Below are positions 16,786-25,272 of a stretch of 64,000 bases of DNA, one piece after another. The notes under the pieces were generated by a model, which saw only the letters and a program-made list of their open reading frames with translations, was not told where the DNA came from and made no database searches. Source of the stretch: JAWKXU01 sp964468045 (GTDB lineage Bacteria; Pseudomonadota; Alphaproteobacteria; Sphingomonadales; Sphingomonadaceae); assembly GCA_964468045.1 (NCBI GenBank), contig CAYXTO010000005.1:1-64000 (forward strand), given 5' to 3'. Both the position numbers and the translations under genes were made by a program. Every line of letters begins with the position of its first letter. Within the stretch, counting starts at the first letter, position 1.

Positions 16786-17244
16786 TCAGAGCAGTTCGAA
16801 GATCTCGTAGACCGGCCCTTCGGGGCGGCGGTGGCCGATTCCGAACGCCACGATATCGTTCAGCCAGGAAAGGCGGCTGGACGCGGTCTCGAATTGCACC
16901 GCGGTCCGGAAATAGAGCTCATGCGCCTCGACCGTTTCGCCGCGGGCGAGCCGTTCGTCCACGTCCGGGGCAGCCTTCAGGCGGCCGGTATAGGTCATGT
17001 AGATCGCCTCGTCCTGATCCGTCTCGAGAATCGTGCGAACGTCGATATGGATGACGCCGTCCGTGCGGCGGAACAGCCAGTCGCCCCCGCCGGGAAGGAC
17101 GCGCCCGCTCAACCGCTCGCCGATGAAACTGCCGGAGGAGATGATGCCGGCACGCCGGAAATAGCCTTGCGGCACGTCGCCGATCACATGCGGGGACGTC
17201 TGGAATTGAACCGTGAAGAGCGGCTGGAAGCGGATTTCGGTCAT
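16786..17244 (-). CDS. DUF3237 family protein
   Basis: 152 residues; the middle (GRVLPGGGDWLFRRTDGVIH, ~45-65) and MTYTGRLKAAP fit DUF3237, a small beta-rich family with no settled function. No signal peptide or membrane segment. It sits 4 bases downstream of clpS and upstream of lptF on the same strand. The position suggests co-transcription rather than a shared pathway. Confidence 0.75.
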   Translation of the reverse strand: MTEIRFQPLFTVQFQTSPHVIGDVPQGYFRRAGIISSGSFIGERLSGRVLPGGGDWLFRRTDGVIHIDVRTILETDQDEAIYMTYTGRLKAAPDVDERLARGETVEAHELYFRTAVQFETASSRLSWLNDIVAFGIGHRRPEGPVYEIFELL

Positions 17245-17248
17245 GCGA

Positions 17249-17629
17249 TCAGGCTTTTTCCAATGTGCATTGCAACGGATGCTGATTCTGCCGGGCGAAA
17301 TCCATGACCTGGTTCACCTTCGTTTCCGCGATCTCATAGGGAAAGATCCCGCAAACGCCCACACCCTTCTGATGCACATGGAGCATAACCCGCGTGGCCT
17401 GTTCCAGATCCATGTGGAAGAAGCGCTTGAGCACCATCACGACGAATTCCATGGGCGTATAATCGTCGTTCAGCATCAGCACCTTGAACTGGCTCGGCTT
17501 TTTGGGCTTGGCGCGAGTCTTGGTGGCAATGCCGACCTGCCCTTCGCCGCTGCCCTCGCCATGGTCGTCAGCGGCGGAAAGCGTCCGCAGAAGCGTTGCG
17601 CAGGAAGGTTCGGGATGGATCATGATCAT
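17249..17629 (-). CDS. clpS: ATP-dependent Clp protease adaptor ClpS
   Basis: About 126 residues. The core (residues ~45-125) has the N-degron pocket residues in LNDDYTPMEFVVMVL and the HVHQKG segment. ClpS delivers N-end-rule substrates to ClpAP. The N-terminal ~40 residues are a disordered tail, as needed for engagement of ClpA. ATGs at 17629 and 17623 are the likely starts; the open frame to 17662 adds residues that are not family-like. The clpA gene is not adjacent in this window. Confidence 0.9.
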   Translation of the reverse strand: MIMIHPEPSCATLLRTLSAADDHGEGSGEGQVGIATKTRAKPKKPSQFKVLMLNDDYTPMEFVVMVLKRFFHMDLEQATRVMLHVHQKGVGVCGIFPYEIAETKVNQVMDFARQNQHPLQCTLEKA

Positions 17630-17689
17630 GCCAGAATATCGTATTGCGGCGCCAGGCTGCAAGATGGCGGCGGTGAAAAAGGCCGCAAA

Positions 17690-17727
17690 AAGTAAAACGG
17701 GCCGGACAGTCGATGCTGTCCGGCCCG
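17690..17727 (-). terminator. Intrinsic terminator of the phasin gene
   Basis: A 12-bp perfect stem (CGGGCCGGACAG with CTGTCCGGCCCG, loop of 6) is followed on the minus strand by TTTTACTTTTT. It lies about 45 bases downstream of the phasin stop and separates it from clpS. Confidence 0.85.
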
Positions 17728-17771
17728 TCTTTATCGCCGGGGGAGAGGATGCCGGCGAACCTTGTTCCGGT

Positions 17772-18680
17772 TCAGGCGGCCTTCGAGATCTTCTCTACGG
17801 CCACGCTGACGCGGTTGGAAATCGGAGCGAAAGCTTCGTTCGAAAGCTTTACGAACTTTTCGCTGCTCTTCGAGCCGAACGCGATGGCCGAATCGAAATT
17901 GCGGCGCGTCAGCTCACCCTGGAGCTGGAAGAATTCGGTCGGGGATTTCACGGCGGCGATCTTCTTCAGATCGGCGGTGAGAGTTTCAAAGGCGGACTTC
18001 GATTCATCGACATAGTCACGGCCGATCTCTTGCGCGCCGGAGGCGAGGATCTTGCCGGATTCAACCAATGCTTCAAGATTGCCCTTGGTGAATTCGCCAA
18101 CTTCGCCGGCAAGGCTGCTGCCCTTTTCGTAGGCGGCCTTGGCCTTGTCTTTGATTTCGGTGACGATCGTTGAGAGATCGGGGGACTTCTTAGCGGTAGC
18201 CATGATTCTTTCCTTCAGTTCGGTAATCGTAGGTTCGGTAGCGGGTGCAATTTTTGCGGTAGTCATGCTCGGAGCCGCGGGAGCGGCGGTTTCGGTCCGT
18301 TTCTTGCTGATAAAGGGTATCGGCTTGCCCCCCGTCCCGGCGGCCGGCTTGCCGATAGCAACCTTGGCCGGGGCTGGCTTTGTCTTCATCGCAGGCGCCT
18401 TCTTCATCGCCGGCTTTTTCTTCGCGATCGCCTTCTTGGCGGGTTTGGCGATCACTGGCGCCGGTCCTGCTTTTGGCTGTTCCGCAACCGGGGGTTTTTC
18501 CGAAACGGTTTTCTCCGGGGTGGCGGGCGCCGTCTCGACGGGCGCTGCGGCGAGGGGCGCGGCCCCCGCTTTCCCGCCAGCCGGCTTCTGCTTCGCTTCG
18601 GCCGCTTCCGCCGAACGAATCTTCGCGGCCGCGTCGGCGTAGGCTTTCTCGGCCTTGGATATATCGCTTTCGTCAGCCAT
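17772..18680 (-). CDS. Phasin with lysine/alanine/proline-rich N-terminal extension
   Basis: 302 residues. The C-terminal part (~155-302) is a helical phasin domain (EFTKGNLEALVESGKILASGAQ, then SPTEFFQLQGELTRRNFDSAIAF), which coats PHA granules. Residues ~30-150 are a low-complexity region rich in A, K and P with AKPAKKAIAKKKPAMKK-type repeats, resembling the DNA-binding tails of PhaF/PhaM-like or histone-like proteins. This suggests granule-nucleoid tethering, which is inference. A perfect palindrome about 80 bases upstream is the likely PhaR operator. phaC lies directly upstream on the same strand. Confidence 0.88.
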   Translation of the reverse strand: MADESDISKAEKAYADAAAKIRSAEAAEAKQKPAGGKAGAAPLAAAPVETAPATPEKTVSEKPPVAEQPKAGPAPVIAKPAKKAIAKKKPAMKKAPAMKTKPAPAKVAIGKPAAGTGGKPIPFISKKRTETAAPAAPSMTTAKIAPATEPTITELKERIMATAKKSPDLSTIVTEIKDKAKAAYEKGSSLAGEVGEFTKGNLEALVESGKILASGAQEIGRDYVDESKSAFETLTADLKKIAAVKSPTEFFQLQGELTRRNFDSAIAFGSKSSEKFVKLSNEAFAPISNRVSVAVEKISKAA

Positions 18681-18758
18681 CTTAGCTTCCTCGCAAATAC
18701 TTGCTCTGGGTCATGCTGCGCTGCACAAATAGTCATGGCGCATGGCATGGTCAAGCAT

Positions 18759-18779
18759 TTTTTGTGCAGTGCACAAAAA
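18759..18779. promoter_or_regulatory. Probable PhaR operator upstream of the phasin gene
   Basis: Two 10-base arms, TTTTTGTGCA and TGCACAAAAA, form a perfect palindrome around one central G. A further half-site, ctgcacaaat, lies at 18721-18730. PhaR of alphaproteobacteria binds TGC-rich palindromes before phasin genes and releases when polymer accumulates. The site lies between phaC and the phasin start, where it can block the phasin promoter. Confidence 0.6.
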
Positions 18780-18833
18780 TGAAGGAAGCGAGTAATTTCC
18801 TATCGGTTTGCCTGCTCTGTCGGAGCGGCGGTA

Positions 18834-20708
18834 TCAGCGCATCTTGACATATCGCCCTGGCGCATCCTCGATCACCCTGTCGTTCTTTCCGCCCGGCTTG
18901 CGCTTGCCCTTCGCGGCGACCGTCTCGTGGTCATGGGTCCGGATCCACTCGATCCAGTCCGGCCACCAGCTTCCCGGATGCTCTGTCGCCCTTTCGATGA
19001 AGGACTGGAGATCGGCGGCGGCGCTGTCATTGGTCCAGTATTGATACTTGCCTGAGCTGGGCGGGTTTACCACGCCGGCGATGTGGCCCGAGCCGGCCAG
19101 CACGAAACGCAGCGGCCCCCGCAGAAGATGAGTGATGCGGTGCACGCTCTCGGCCGGGGCGATGTGATCCTCGCGGCCGGCCTGCACATAGGCCGGCGTC
19201 TCTATGCGGGTGAGATCGATCGGCGTTTCGTCCGCGCTCAGCTTGTCGGGGATGACCAGCCGGTTGCCGTGGTAGAGATCGCGCAGATAGTTGCGATGCC
19301 AGCAGGCGGGCAGGTTGGTGGTGTCGCCATTCCAGTGCAGCAGGTCGAAAGCGGGATAATCCTCGCCCAGCAGGTAATGCTTGATCACCGAGCTCCAGAT
19401 CAGGTCGTTGCCTCGCAGCAGATTGAAGGTCGCCGCCATGTAGCGGCCATCGAGATAGCCGCTTTCGCCAAGCTGGGCGATCGCCTTGATCTGGGCGTCC
19501 TGGGTGAACAGCTTGAGGTCGCCGGCGTTCTCGAAATCGACCTGCGCGGTGAAGAAGGTGGCGCTTTTCACCTTGTCCGCCTCACCGCGCCGGGCCAGTA
19601 TCGCCAGCGTGGCGGCCAGGGTCGTGCCGGCGACGCAATAGCCGATCGTATGGACGGATTCCGATCCGAGCCTTTCGCGGACGACATCGATCGCTTCGAT
19701 CTGGGCGCGGATGTAATCGTCCCAGCTGATATCGGCCATGTCCTTGTCGGCCGATCTCCAGGAGACCATGAACACGGTCAGCCCCTGGTCGACCGCCCAG
19801 CGCACGAAACTCTTCTGCGGACTCAGGTCCAGAATGTAATAGCGGTTGATCCAGGGAGGGAAGATCACCAGCGGAACCCGCAGCACCTTCTCGGTGGTCG
19901 GGCTATACTGGATCAGCTGGTAGAGCGGCGTTTCATGGACGACCTTGCCGGGCGTGGCGGCGATGTTCTCGCCCAGCCTGAAGGCGTCGGGATCGGTATG
20001 GGTCAATTGCCCGCGCCGCAGGTCGGCCAGCAGGTGCTCCATTCCCTTGACCAGGCTCTTGCCCTTGGTCTCGACGATCCGATCGAGCACGACGGGATTG
20101 GTCAGCGGAAAGTGCGCGGGGCTCATCGCGTCGACGACGGTCCTGGTGGCGAAGCGCAATTGCTCGCGCTGGTCCTCGTCGATGCCTTCGACCGCTTCGA
20201 CCATGCCCGTCGCTTGCTCGGCCATCATCAGGTAGGTCTGGTGGATCAGCGCGAAGAAGGGCTGCTCGGTCCAGCGCGGGTCGGCAAAGCGCCGATCTTT
20301 CCGCGGCAGATGGTCCGCGCCGGGTTTCATCTCCCCGAGGCCGGGGGTGATGCCATATTGGCCCAGCACCGTTTCCCAAAGGGTGAAGCTGTCCTGCCAG
20401 AAGCGCCGCTGCGCTTCCGGTTCGGCCAGCGGCATGGCGTGATACCAGTGTTGCGCCATCGCCGCCCATTTCGCCGGATCGGGCAAGGGGAAAGTCGATG
20501 CTTCCTTCCTTGCGCTTTCGCGCTGCAGTTCCAGCCACAGCTCCTGCAGGCGCTGGGCCGCTTCGGCCCATTCCGGCCAATCCGCCGGCTCGGGCAGCTT
20601 GGGATCCGAGCCAGGCGCGATCAGACTGAAAAACCGGCGGGCGGCCTGATCCTGCAAGGCGATGAAGTCCGCAAAGGGATTGTGCTGGTCGCTGCTGTCC
20701 TCGGCCAT
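18834..20708 (-). CDS. phaC: Class I polyhydroxyalkanoate synthase
   Basis: 624 residues, class I length. It polymerises (R)-3-hydroxyacyl-CoA on granules. The N-terminal PhaC domain contains PAHFPLTNPVVLDRIVETKG. The alpha/beta-hydrolase core has the lipase-like box GYCVAGTT with nucleophile Cys ~358. The catalytic Asp is in AGREDHIAP and His in GSGHIAGVVNPP. The start at 20708 (MAEDSSDQHNP) is chosen over upstream codons because the region before it lacks family features. Divergent from the aminotransferase gene, with phasin downstream. No phaA, phaB or phaR gene is in the window. Confidence 0.94.
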   Translation of the reverse strand: MAEDSSDQHNPFADFIALQDQAARRFFSLIAPGSDPKLPEPADWPEWAEAAQRLQELWLELQRESARKEASTFPLPDPAKWAAMAQHWYHAMPLAEPEAQRRFWQDSFTLWETVLGQYGITPGLGEMKPGADHLPRKDRRFADPRWTEQPFFALIHQTYLMMAEQATGMVEAVEGIDEDQREQLRFATRTVVDAMSPAHFPLTNPVVLDRIVETKGKSLVKGMEHLLADLRRGQLTHTDPDAFRLGENIAATPGKVVHETPLYQLIQYSPTTEKVLRVPLVIFPPWINRYYILDLSPQKSFVRWAVDQGLTVFMVSWRSADKDMADISWDDYIRAQIEAIDVVRERLGSESVHTIGYCVAGTTLAATLAILARRGEADKVKSATFFTAQVDFENAGDLKLFTQDAQIKAIAQLGESGYLDGRYMAATFNLLRGNDLIWSSVIKHYLLGEDYPAFDLLHWNGDTTNLPACWHRNYLRDLYHGNRLVIPDKLSADETPIDLTRIETPAYVQAGREDHIAPAESVHRITHLLRGPLRFVLAGSGHIAGVVNPPSSGKYQYWTNDSAAADLQSFIERATEHPGSWWPDWIEWIRTHDHETVAAKGKRKPGGKNDRVIEDAPGRYVKMR

Positions 20709-20881
20709 CGTAATGTCTCTATTCCACCCCTGCTGATGCATCGCCTCGGAACGCGCCATAGTAGCGCCGCACCGCACGATAGCATATGGGCCATTTGCGC
20801 GGGGCGTTTTATCGCCTAGAGTCCGCGACGGGTGCAATTCCGCCCCGAACCTTGTTTCATCATTTTTGGATTGTCAGTTTC

Positions 20882-22081
20882 ATGGAAGACGAGTTCTACC
20901 GCATCAAGCGCCTGCCGCCCTATGTCATCGCCGAAGTCAATGCGATGCGCGCGGCGGCACGCCAGGCGGGCCGGGACATCATCGACCTGGGGATGGGCAA
21001 TCCAGACCTGCCGCCGCCCGACCATGTGATCGACAAGCTGTGCGAAGTCGCGCGCAAGCCCGATGCCCACGGCTATTCGGCGTCGAAGGGGATTCCCGGC
21101 ATCCGCCGTGCGCAGGCCAATTACTACGGCCGCCGCTTCGGGGTGGAGCTCGATCCGGAAACCGAAGTGGTCATGACCATGGGTTCCAAGGAAGGACTGG
21201 CCAGCCTTGCCACCGCGATCACCGCGCCGGGCGATGTGGTGCTCGCGCCCAATCCCAGCTATCCGATCCATACCTTCGGCTTCATCATCGCGGGCGCCAC
21301 CATCCGTTCCGTGCCGACCACGCCGGACGAGAATTACTGGCGCTCTCTCGACAAGGCGATGGCGTTCACCGTGCCGCGTCCCTCGATCCTGATCGTCAAC
21401 TATCCCTCGAACCCGACCGCGGAGACGGTGGATCTCGCCTTCTACGAGCGGCTGGTTGCCTGGGCGAAGGAGAACAAGGTCTGGATCCTGTCCGACCTTG
21501 CCTATTCCGAGCTGTATTACGACGGCAACCCGACCCCCTCGATCCTGCAGGTGCCGGGCGCGAAGGATGTGGCGGTCGAATTCACCTCGATGAGCAAGAC
21601 CTTCTCGATGGCGGGCTGGCGCGTCGGCTTCGCGGTCGGCAACAGTCGTTTGATCGCGGCGCTCAGCCGGGTGAAGAGCTATCTCGATTATGGTGCCTTC
21701 ACCCCGATCCAGGCCGCGGCCTGTGCCGCGCTGAACGGCCCGCAGGACATCGTGGAGAAGAACCGCCAGCTCTATCAGAAGCGCCGCGACGTTCTGGTCG
21801 AGGCGTTCGGCCGCGCCGGCTGGGACATTCCGTCGCCCAAGGCGTCGATGTTCGCCTGGGCGCCGCTTCCGCCCGCGCTCAAGGACATGGGCAGCCTGGA
21901 ATTCTCCAAGCAGTTGCTCACCCATGCCGAGGTCGCGGTCGCACCCGGCGTCGGCTATGGCGAGGATGGTGAAGGCTATGTCCGGATCGCGCTGGTCGAG
22001 AACGAGCAGCGCCTGCGTCAGGCCGCGCGCAATATCCGCCGCTATCTGGCCAGCATGGGCGTGAACGCGTCGGTCGCCTGA
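20882..22081 (+). CDS. AlaC-like class I/II aminotransferase
   Basis: 399 residues, PLP fold type I. It starts MEDEFYRIKRLPPYVI, close to the E. coli AlaC N-terminus. NPSYPIH and PSNPT motifs bind the cofactor and substrate, and the PLP lysine lies in SMSKTFSMAGWRVGF (~residue 237). AlaC-type enzymes make alanine from pyruvate and glutamate; related enzymes act on aspartate or LL-diaminopimelate, so substrate is uncertain. It is divergent from phaC across 173 bases. Confidence 0.85.
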   Translation: MEDEFYRIKRLPPYVIAEVNAMRAAARQAGRDIIDLGMGNPDLPPPDHVIDKLCEVARKPDAHGYSASKGIPGIRRAQANYYGRRFGVELDPETEVVMTMGSKEGLASLATAITAPGDVVLAPNPSYPIHTFGFIIAGATIRSVPTTPDENYWRSLDKAMAFTVPRPSILIVNYPSNPTAETVDLAFYERLVAWAKENKVWILSDLAYSELYYDGNPTPSILQVPGAKDVAVEFTSMSKTFSMAGWRVGFAVGNSRLIAALSRVKSYLDYGAFTPIQAAACAALNGPQDIVEKNRQLYQKRRDVLVEAFGRAGWDIPSPKASMFAWAPLPPALKDMGSLEFSKQLLTHAEVAVAPGVGYGEDGEGYVRIALVENEQRLRQAARNIRRYLASMGVNASVA

Positions 22082-22201
22082 TACGGCTCGGTTCGCGCAT
22101 GGAAATGCGCGGGCCCGGCCATCCGGGCGAGTTGTCCGGTACGGTGCTGTGCGGCGTTCGGATCCTGCCGGCCGCTCGGCCGGGTTCGGGAAGGAGAGGA
22201 C

Positions 22202-23014
22202 ATGCATCCGCATTTTCGCCCCAATGAACGTGTCTCGCTCGAAATCGAAGACGATGGAGTGGCGCAGGTCCGCCTGATCCGGACGGACAAGCTCAACGCT
22301 CTCGACGAAGCGATGTTCGCGACCCTGCTCGAAGCGGGGCAGGCGCTCTATGAGACCCGCGGCTTGCGCGCGGTGGTGCTTGCCGGCAAGGGGCGGGCCT
22401 TCTGCGCGGGGATCGATCTCTCGCTGTTCTCGGTATTGTCCTCCGCCGATGCGCCGAAGCTGGCCGAGCGGACTCATGGCAACGCCAATGCCTATCAGCA
22501 GGCGGCGATGCAGTGGCGCAAGCTCCCCGTCCCGGTGATCGCCGCGATCCATGGTATCTGCTTCGGCGGCGGCCTGCAGCTTGCGAGCGGGGCGGATATC
22601 CGGATCGTCGCCCCGGACACGCGACTTTCGGTGATGGAAATGAAGTGGGGGCTGGTGCCGGACATGGCGGGGTTCGCCCTGTGGCGCGGGGTGGTGCGCG
22701 ACGATCTGCTTCGGGACCTGCTTTACACCGCCCGCGAATTCTCGGGGGAGGAGGCGAGGGAGCTCGGCTTCGCCACACATGTCGATCCCGATCCGGTGGA
22801 GCGCGCCGTCCAGATCGCGCGCGCCATTGCCGGCAAGAGCCCCCATGCCGTGCGCGCCGCCAAGGAGCTGGCCAATCGCGCCGGCGATGCCGGGATCGAG
22901 GAGATATTGCTGGCCGAAAGCCGGGCGCAGGACAAGCTGATTGGCAGCCGCAACCAGCGCGAGGCGGTTGAAAGCCAGATGGAGCGCCGCTCGCCGCGCT
23001 TTGTCGATCCCTGA
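22202..23014 (+). CDS. Crotonase / enoyl-CoA hydratase family protein
   Basis: 270 residues. Oxyanion-hole loops are GKGRAFCAGIDL (~60-71) and ICFGGGLQLASGADIRI (~116-133). A Glu in VMEMKWGLVPDMAG matches the catalytic position of hydratases. The precise CoA substrate cannot be read. The start has AAGGAGAGGAC just upstream. It precedes the tRNA-Cys gene and is the last core gene before the island. Confidence 0.85.
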   Translation: MHPHFRPNERVSLEIEDDGVAQVRLIRTDKLNALDEAMFATLLEAGQALYETRGLRAVVLAGKGRAFCAGIDLSLFSVLSSADAPKLAERTHGNANAYQQAAMQWRKLPVPVIAAIHGICFGGGLQLASGADIRIVAPDTRLSVMEMKWGLVPDMAGFALWRGVVRDDLLRDLLYTAREFSGEEARELGFATHVDPDPVERAVQIARAIAGKSPHAVRAAKELANRAGDAGIEEILLAESRAQDKLIGSRNQREAVESQMERRSPRFVDP

Positions 23015-23126
23015 GTTCCTCTCTGCGGCGGTTGGGTGCCGTTCTGGGCAGTTGTTCTGGGCAAAAGCGATTGCCTTGTCCGGCAGCCTTCGCTAGTTGC
23101 CCGCACTCACCGCAGTGATGCCGAGA

Positions 23127-23200
23127 GGCCCGATGGCGGAGTGGTGACGCAGCGGACTGCAAATCCGTATACGCCGGTTCGATTCCGGCTCGGGCCTCCA
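23127..23200 (+). tRNA. tRNA-Cys (anticodon GCA)
   Basis: All arms pair: acceptor GGCCCGA with TCGGGCC, D stem GCG/CGC, anticodon stem GCGGA/TCCGT with loop CTGCAAA (anticodon GCA at 23159-23161), and T stem GCCGG/CCGGC with TTCGATT. Discriminator T and an encoded CCA (23198-23200) complete the 3' end. An integrase gene starts 166 bases downstream, so the 3' half is probably the left attachment site of the island. Confidence 0.97.
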
Positions 23201-23292
23201 CTCACCCTTCCAGCACAGTCCAGATTCGTCCAGGATATGGCTGTTTTTCAAGGGTTTTTGGCGGTATAATTTCCTCGTCGGTCCAGCCCCGT

Positions 23293-23341
23293 CCGCCGAC
23301 ATACCCGCAATTTGTGGGTATGTTTGCGGGTATGTCGGCGG
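23293..23341. repeat. 18-bp perfect inverted repeat before the integrase
   Basis: CCGCCGACATACCCGCAA at 23293-23310 is exactly inverted at 23324-23341, with 13 bases between that hold a third GGGTATG copy. It ends about 25 bases before the integrase start. It could be an operator for the excisionase-like or XRE protein, an arm-type integrase site, or an RNA hairpin limiting integrase translation. Confidence 0.6.
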
Positions 23342-23365
23342 GGGTCCGTCAGGAGATACCCACAG

Positions 23366-24601
23366 ATGTCCCTAACCGCTATCGCCGTTCGAAACGCCAA
23401 GCCCGCCGACAAAGCTTACAAGCTTGGCGATGGCGGCGGCATGTTCCTGTATGTGACCCCTGGCGGCCAGCGCTACTGGCGCTTGGCCTACAGGTTTGAG
23501 GGTAAGCACAAGTTGCTCGCCTTTGGTGTCTTTCCTGACGTCAGCCTGGCCGATGCGCGCGAGCGGCGGGATCAGGCGCGGCGGCTGCTAGCGAAAGGTA
23601 TCGACCCCGGCCAGCAGGCCAAGCTCGACAAAATCGCGGCGAGCCTCGCCGCTGCGAACACTTTTGGAGCGGTTGCTGACGAGTGGCTCGAGAAAGCGGA
23701 GAAGGACGGGCTGTCCCCGGTGACGCTGAAAAAGAATCGGTGGCTGGTGAAGCAGATACGGCCATCGCTTGGGAAACGGCCGATTGCTGATATCGGCGCA
23801 CCAGAACTCCTTCTCGCGCTTCGAAAGGTCGAGACCACAGGACGCCATGACACGGCGCAACGTCTTCGCAGCACTTGTGGCCAGATATTCCGCTATGCGA
23901 TCGTTACAGCACGCGCGGAACGGGACGTGTCTGCCGACCTCAAGGGCGCGCTGGTCTCCCACAAGGTCACGCATCGTGCGGCTGTTCTGACACCTGAGGC
24001 CGTGGGAGCGCTCCTGCGAGCAATCGACACGTTCGAAGGCCATGCTCTGACTACTACTGCGTTGAAGCTTCTGCCGCATGTCTTCGTCCGGCCTGGCGAG
24101 TTGCGATTCGCGGAATGGACAGAGTTCGATTTCGACAAAGCCATCTGGACCATACCGGCCCACAAAACCAAGATGCGCCGCATCCACCGGGTGCCGCTAT
24201 CGCGTCAGGTGATCGAGATCATCGAAACGATCGAGACCGATTCGGATTTCAGCCCCTACCTTTTTCCGTCACTAAGATCGGTTGAAAGGCCCATGTCGGA
24301 AAACACGATCAATGCCGCCTTGCGCCGGATGGGATACGCGAAGGACGAGATGACGGGACACGGGTTCCGGGCGATGGCCAGCACGTTGCTCAACGAGATG
24401 GGACAATGGAACCCGGACGCCATCGAACGGCAGCTTGCCCATGCCGAGACCAACTCGGTCCGGCGGGCATACATGCGTGGCGAATACTGGGATGAGCGGG
24501 TGCGCATGATGCAGCACTGGTCGGACTATATCGATCAGTTGCGGGACGGCGCCAAGATTCTACACGCCTCGTTCGGTCGAAAGAAGCGTGTGTCCCGCTA
24601 G
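23366..24601 (+). CDS. P4-type tyrosine integrase of the island
   Basis: 411 residues. The N-terminal DUF4102 arm-binding domain (VRNAKPADKAYKLGDGGGMF) is followed by a SAM-like core-binding domain and the catalytic domain. The latter shows the first Arg in VRPGELRFAEW, HGFRAMASTLL, a later His in QLAHAE and a Tyr in RRAYMRG. P4-type integrases insert islands at tRNA 3' ends, matching the adjacent tRNA-Cys. The start at 23366 has AGGAG about 9 bases upstream. Confidence 0.93.
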   Translation: MSLTAIAVRNAKPADKAYKLGDGGGMFLYVTPGGQRYWRLAYRFEGKHKLLAFGVFPDVSLADARERRDQARRLLAKGIDPGQQAKLDKIAASLAAANTFGAVADEWLEKAEKDGLSPVTLKKNRWLVKQIRPSLGKRPIADIGAPELLLALRKVETTGRHDTAQRLRSTCGQIFRYAIVTARAERDVSADLKGALVSHKVTHRAAVLTPEAVGALLRAIDTFEGHALTTTALKLLPHVFVRPGELRFAEWTEFDFDKAIWTIPAHKTKMRRIHRVPLSRQVIEIIETIETDSDFSPYLFPSLRSVERPMSENTINAALRRMGYAKDEMTGHGFRAMASTLLNEMGQWNPDAIERQLAHAETNSVRRAYMRGEYWDERVRMMQHWSDYIDQLRDGAKILHASFGRKKRVSR

Positions 24602-24813
24602 CCGCCGATCAGTTTCTTGAGGCTATTGTATGGAATTAGTGTCGTGCGGCCGACCTTAACGGTTTCAAGATCGCCCGACTGGATCAGCTCATACAATCGT
24701 GACCGACTGATTCCGGTCAGTTGAACTGCCGTTGTGATGCGGACCGTCAGTGGCTCCAGTGAGCCCTGGCGGTCACGGCGCGCATCACCGAGGGCGGGAT
24801 CGGTTTTCGCCAC
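24598..24813 (-). CDS. Excisionase / AlpA-like helix-turn-helix protein
   Basis: 71 residues with a MerR/Xis-type winged helix: ITTAVQLTGISRSRLYELIQ, then SGDLETVKVGRTTLIP and KKLI. Such proteins act as excisionases or as activators of integrase genes. Its 3' end overlaps the convergent integrase 3' end by 4 bases. It is probably the recombination directionality factor of this island. Confidence 0.75.
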   Translation of the reverse strand: MAKTDPALGDARRDRQGSLEPLTVRITTAVQLTGISRSRLYELIQSGDLETVKVGRTTLIPYNSLKKLIGG

Positions 24814-24861
24814 GGCAAGCCCTATCTTTCTTGAAGCTGAAGCATCTGAGCAGTCTCGCTC

Positions 24862-25272
24862 TCAAATCTCTTTGTCCCGGTCCCACCAGGTGGGCCGTAG
24901 TTCCTCCGTCAGCGATCTGATCGTCGAATCTGCGATCAAGTCGACGCATGCGCGTTCCAGTGATCGCAGATCCTTGTGCAGAAGCGTTTGCGGCACCGAC
25001 ATCCGCTGCGCGATGAAAAGGATCGGCAGTGCTATGTGTCCGGCAGACAGGCCGAGCCGAATTGTGCCGTTCAGATGGTCATCCAGTCTCGCGGCCGGAT
25101 TGCCGGTTTCAATTTCACGGAGCCATCTATGGCTCACGCCCATTTCCTCGGCCAACTCTGATTGCGTAATTCCGCGGCGGCGGCGCTCATCGCGTATACG
25201 CTCGCCGGATATTTTCTTCACCAGCCGAAGGCCGCCGAAATCATTCTCGGGAATTTGTTCCAATGCTGCCAT
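24862..25272 (-). CDS. XRE-family transcriptional regulator
   Basis: 136 residues. A helix-turn-helix (residues ~22-55: IRDERRRRGITQSELAEEMGVSHRWLREIETG, read across two helices) is followed by an uncharacterised helical C-terminal part. The position, divergent from the transfer operon and upstream of the excisionase-like gene on the same strand, suggests it controls transfer and excision. The large AT-rich intergenic region beside it holds repeats suited to such a regulator. Confidence 0.75.
   Translation of the reverse strand: MAALEQIPENDFGGLRLVKKISGERIRDERRRRGITQSELAEEMGVSHRWLREIETGNPAARLDDHLNGTIRLGLSAGHIALPILFIAQRMSVPQTLLHKDLRSLERACVDLIADSTIRSLTEELRPTWWDRDKEI

Noticed and set aside
15439..17307. 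Long plus-strand frame opposite lptF-DUF3237
   Set aside because: Antisense to three recognised genes; no signatures.
19083..20819. Long plus-strand frame opposite phaC
   Set aside because: Antisense artefact of high GC; phaC has all catalytic residues on the minus strand.
20816..22846. Long minus-strand frame opposite the aminotransferase and crotonase
   Set aside because: Antisense artefact; both plus-strand genes have clear motifs.
23293..23341. CRISPR-like repeats near the integrase
   Set aside because: Only one inverted pair and a partial third copy; no regular spacers. No CRISPR array was found anywhere in the window.
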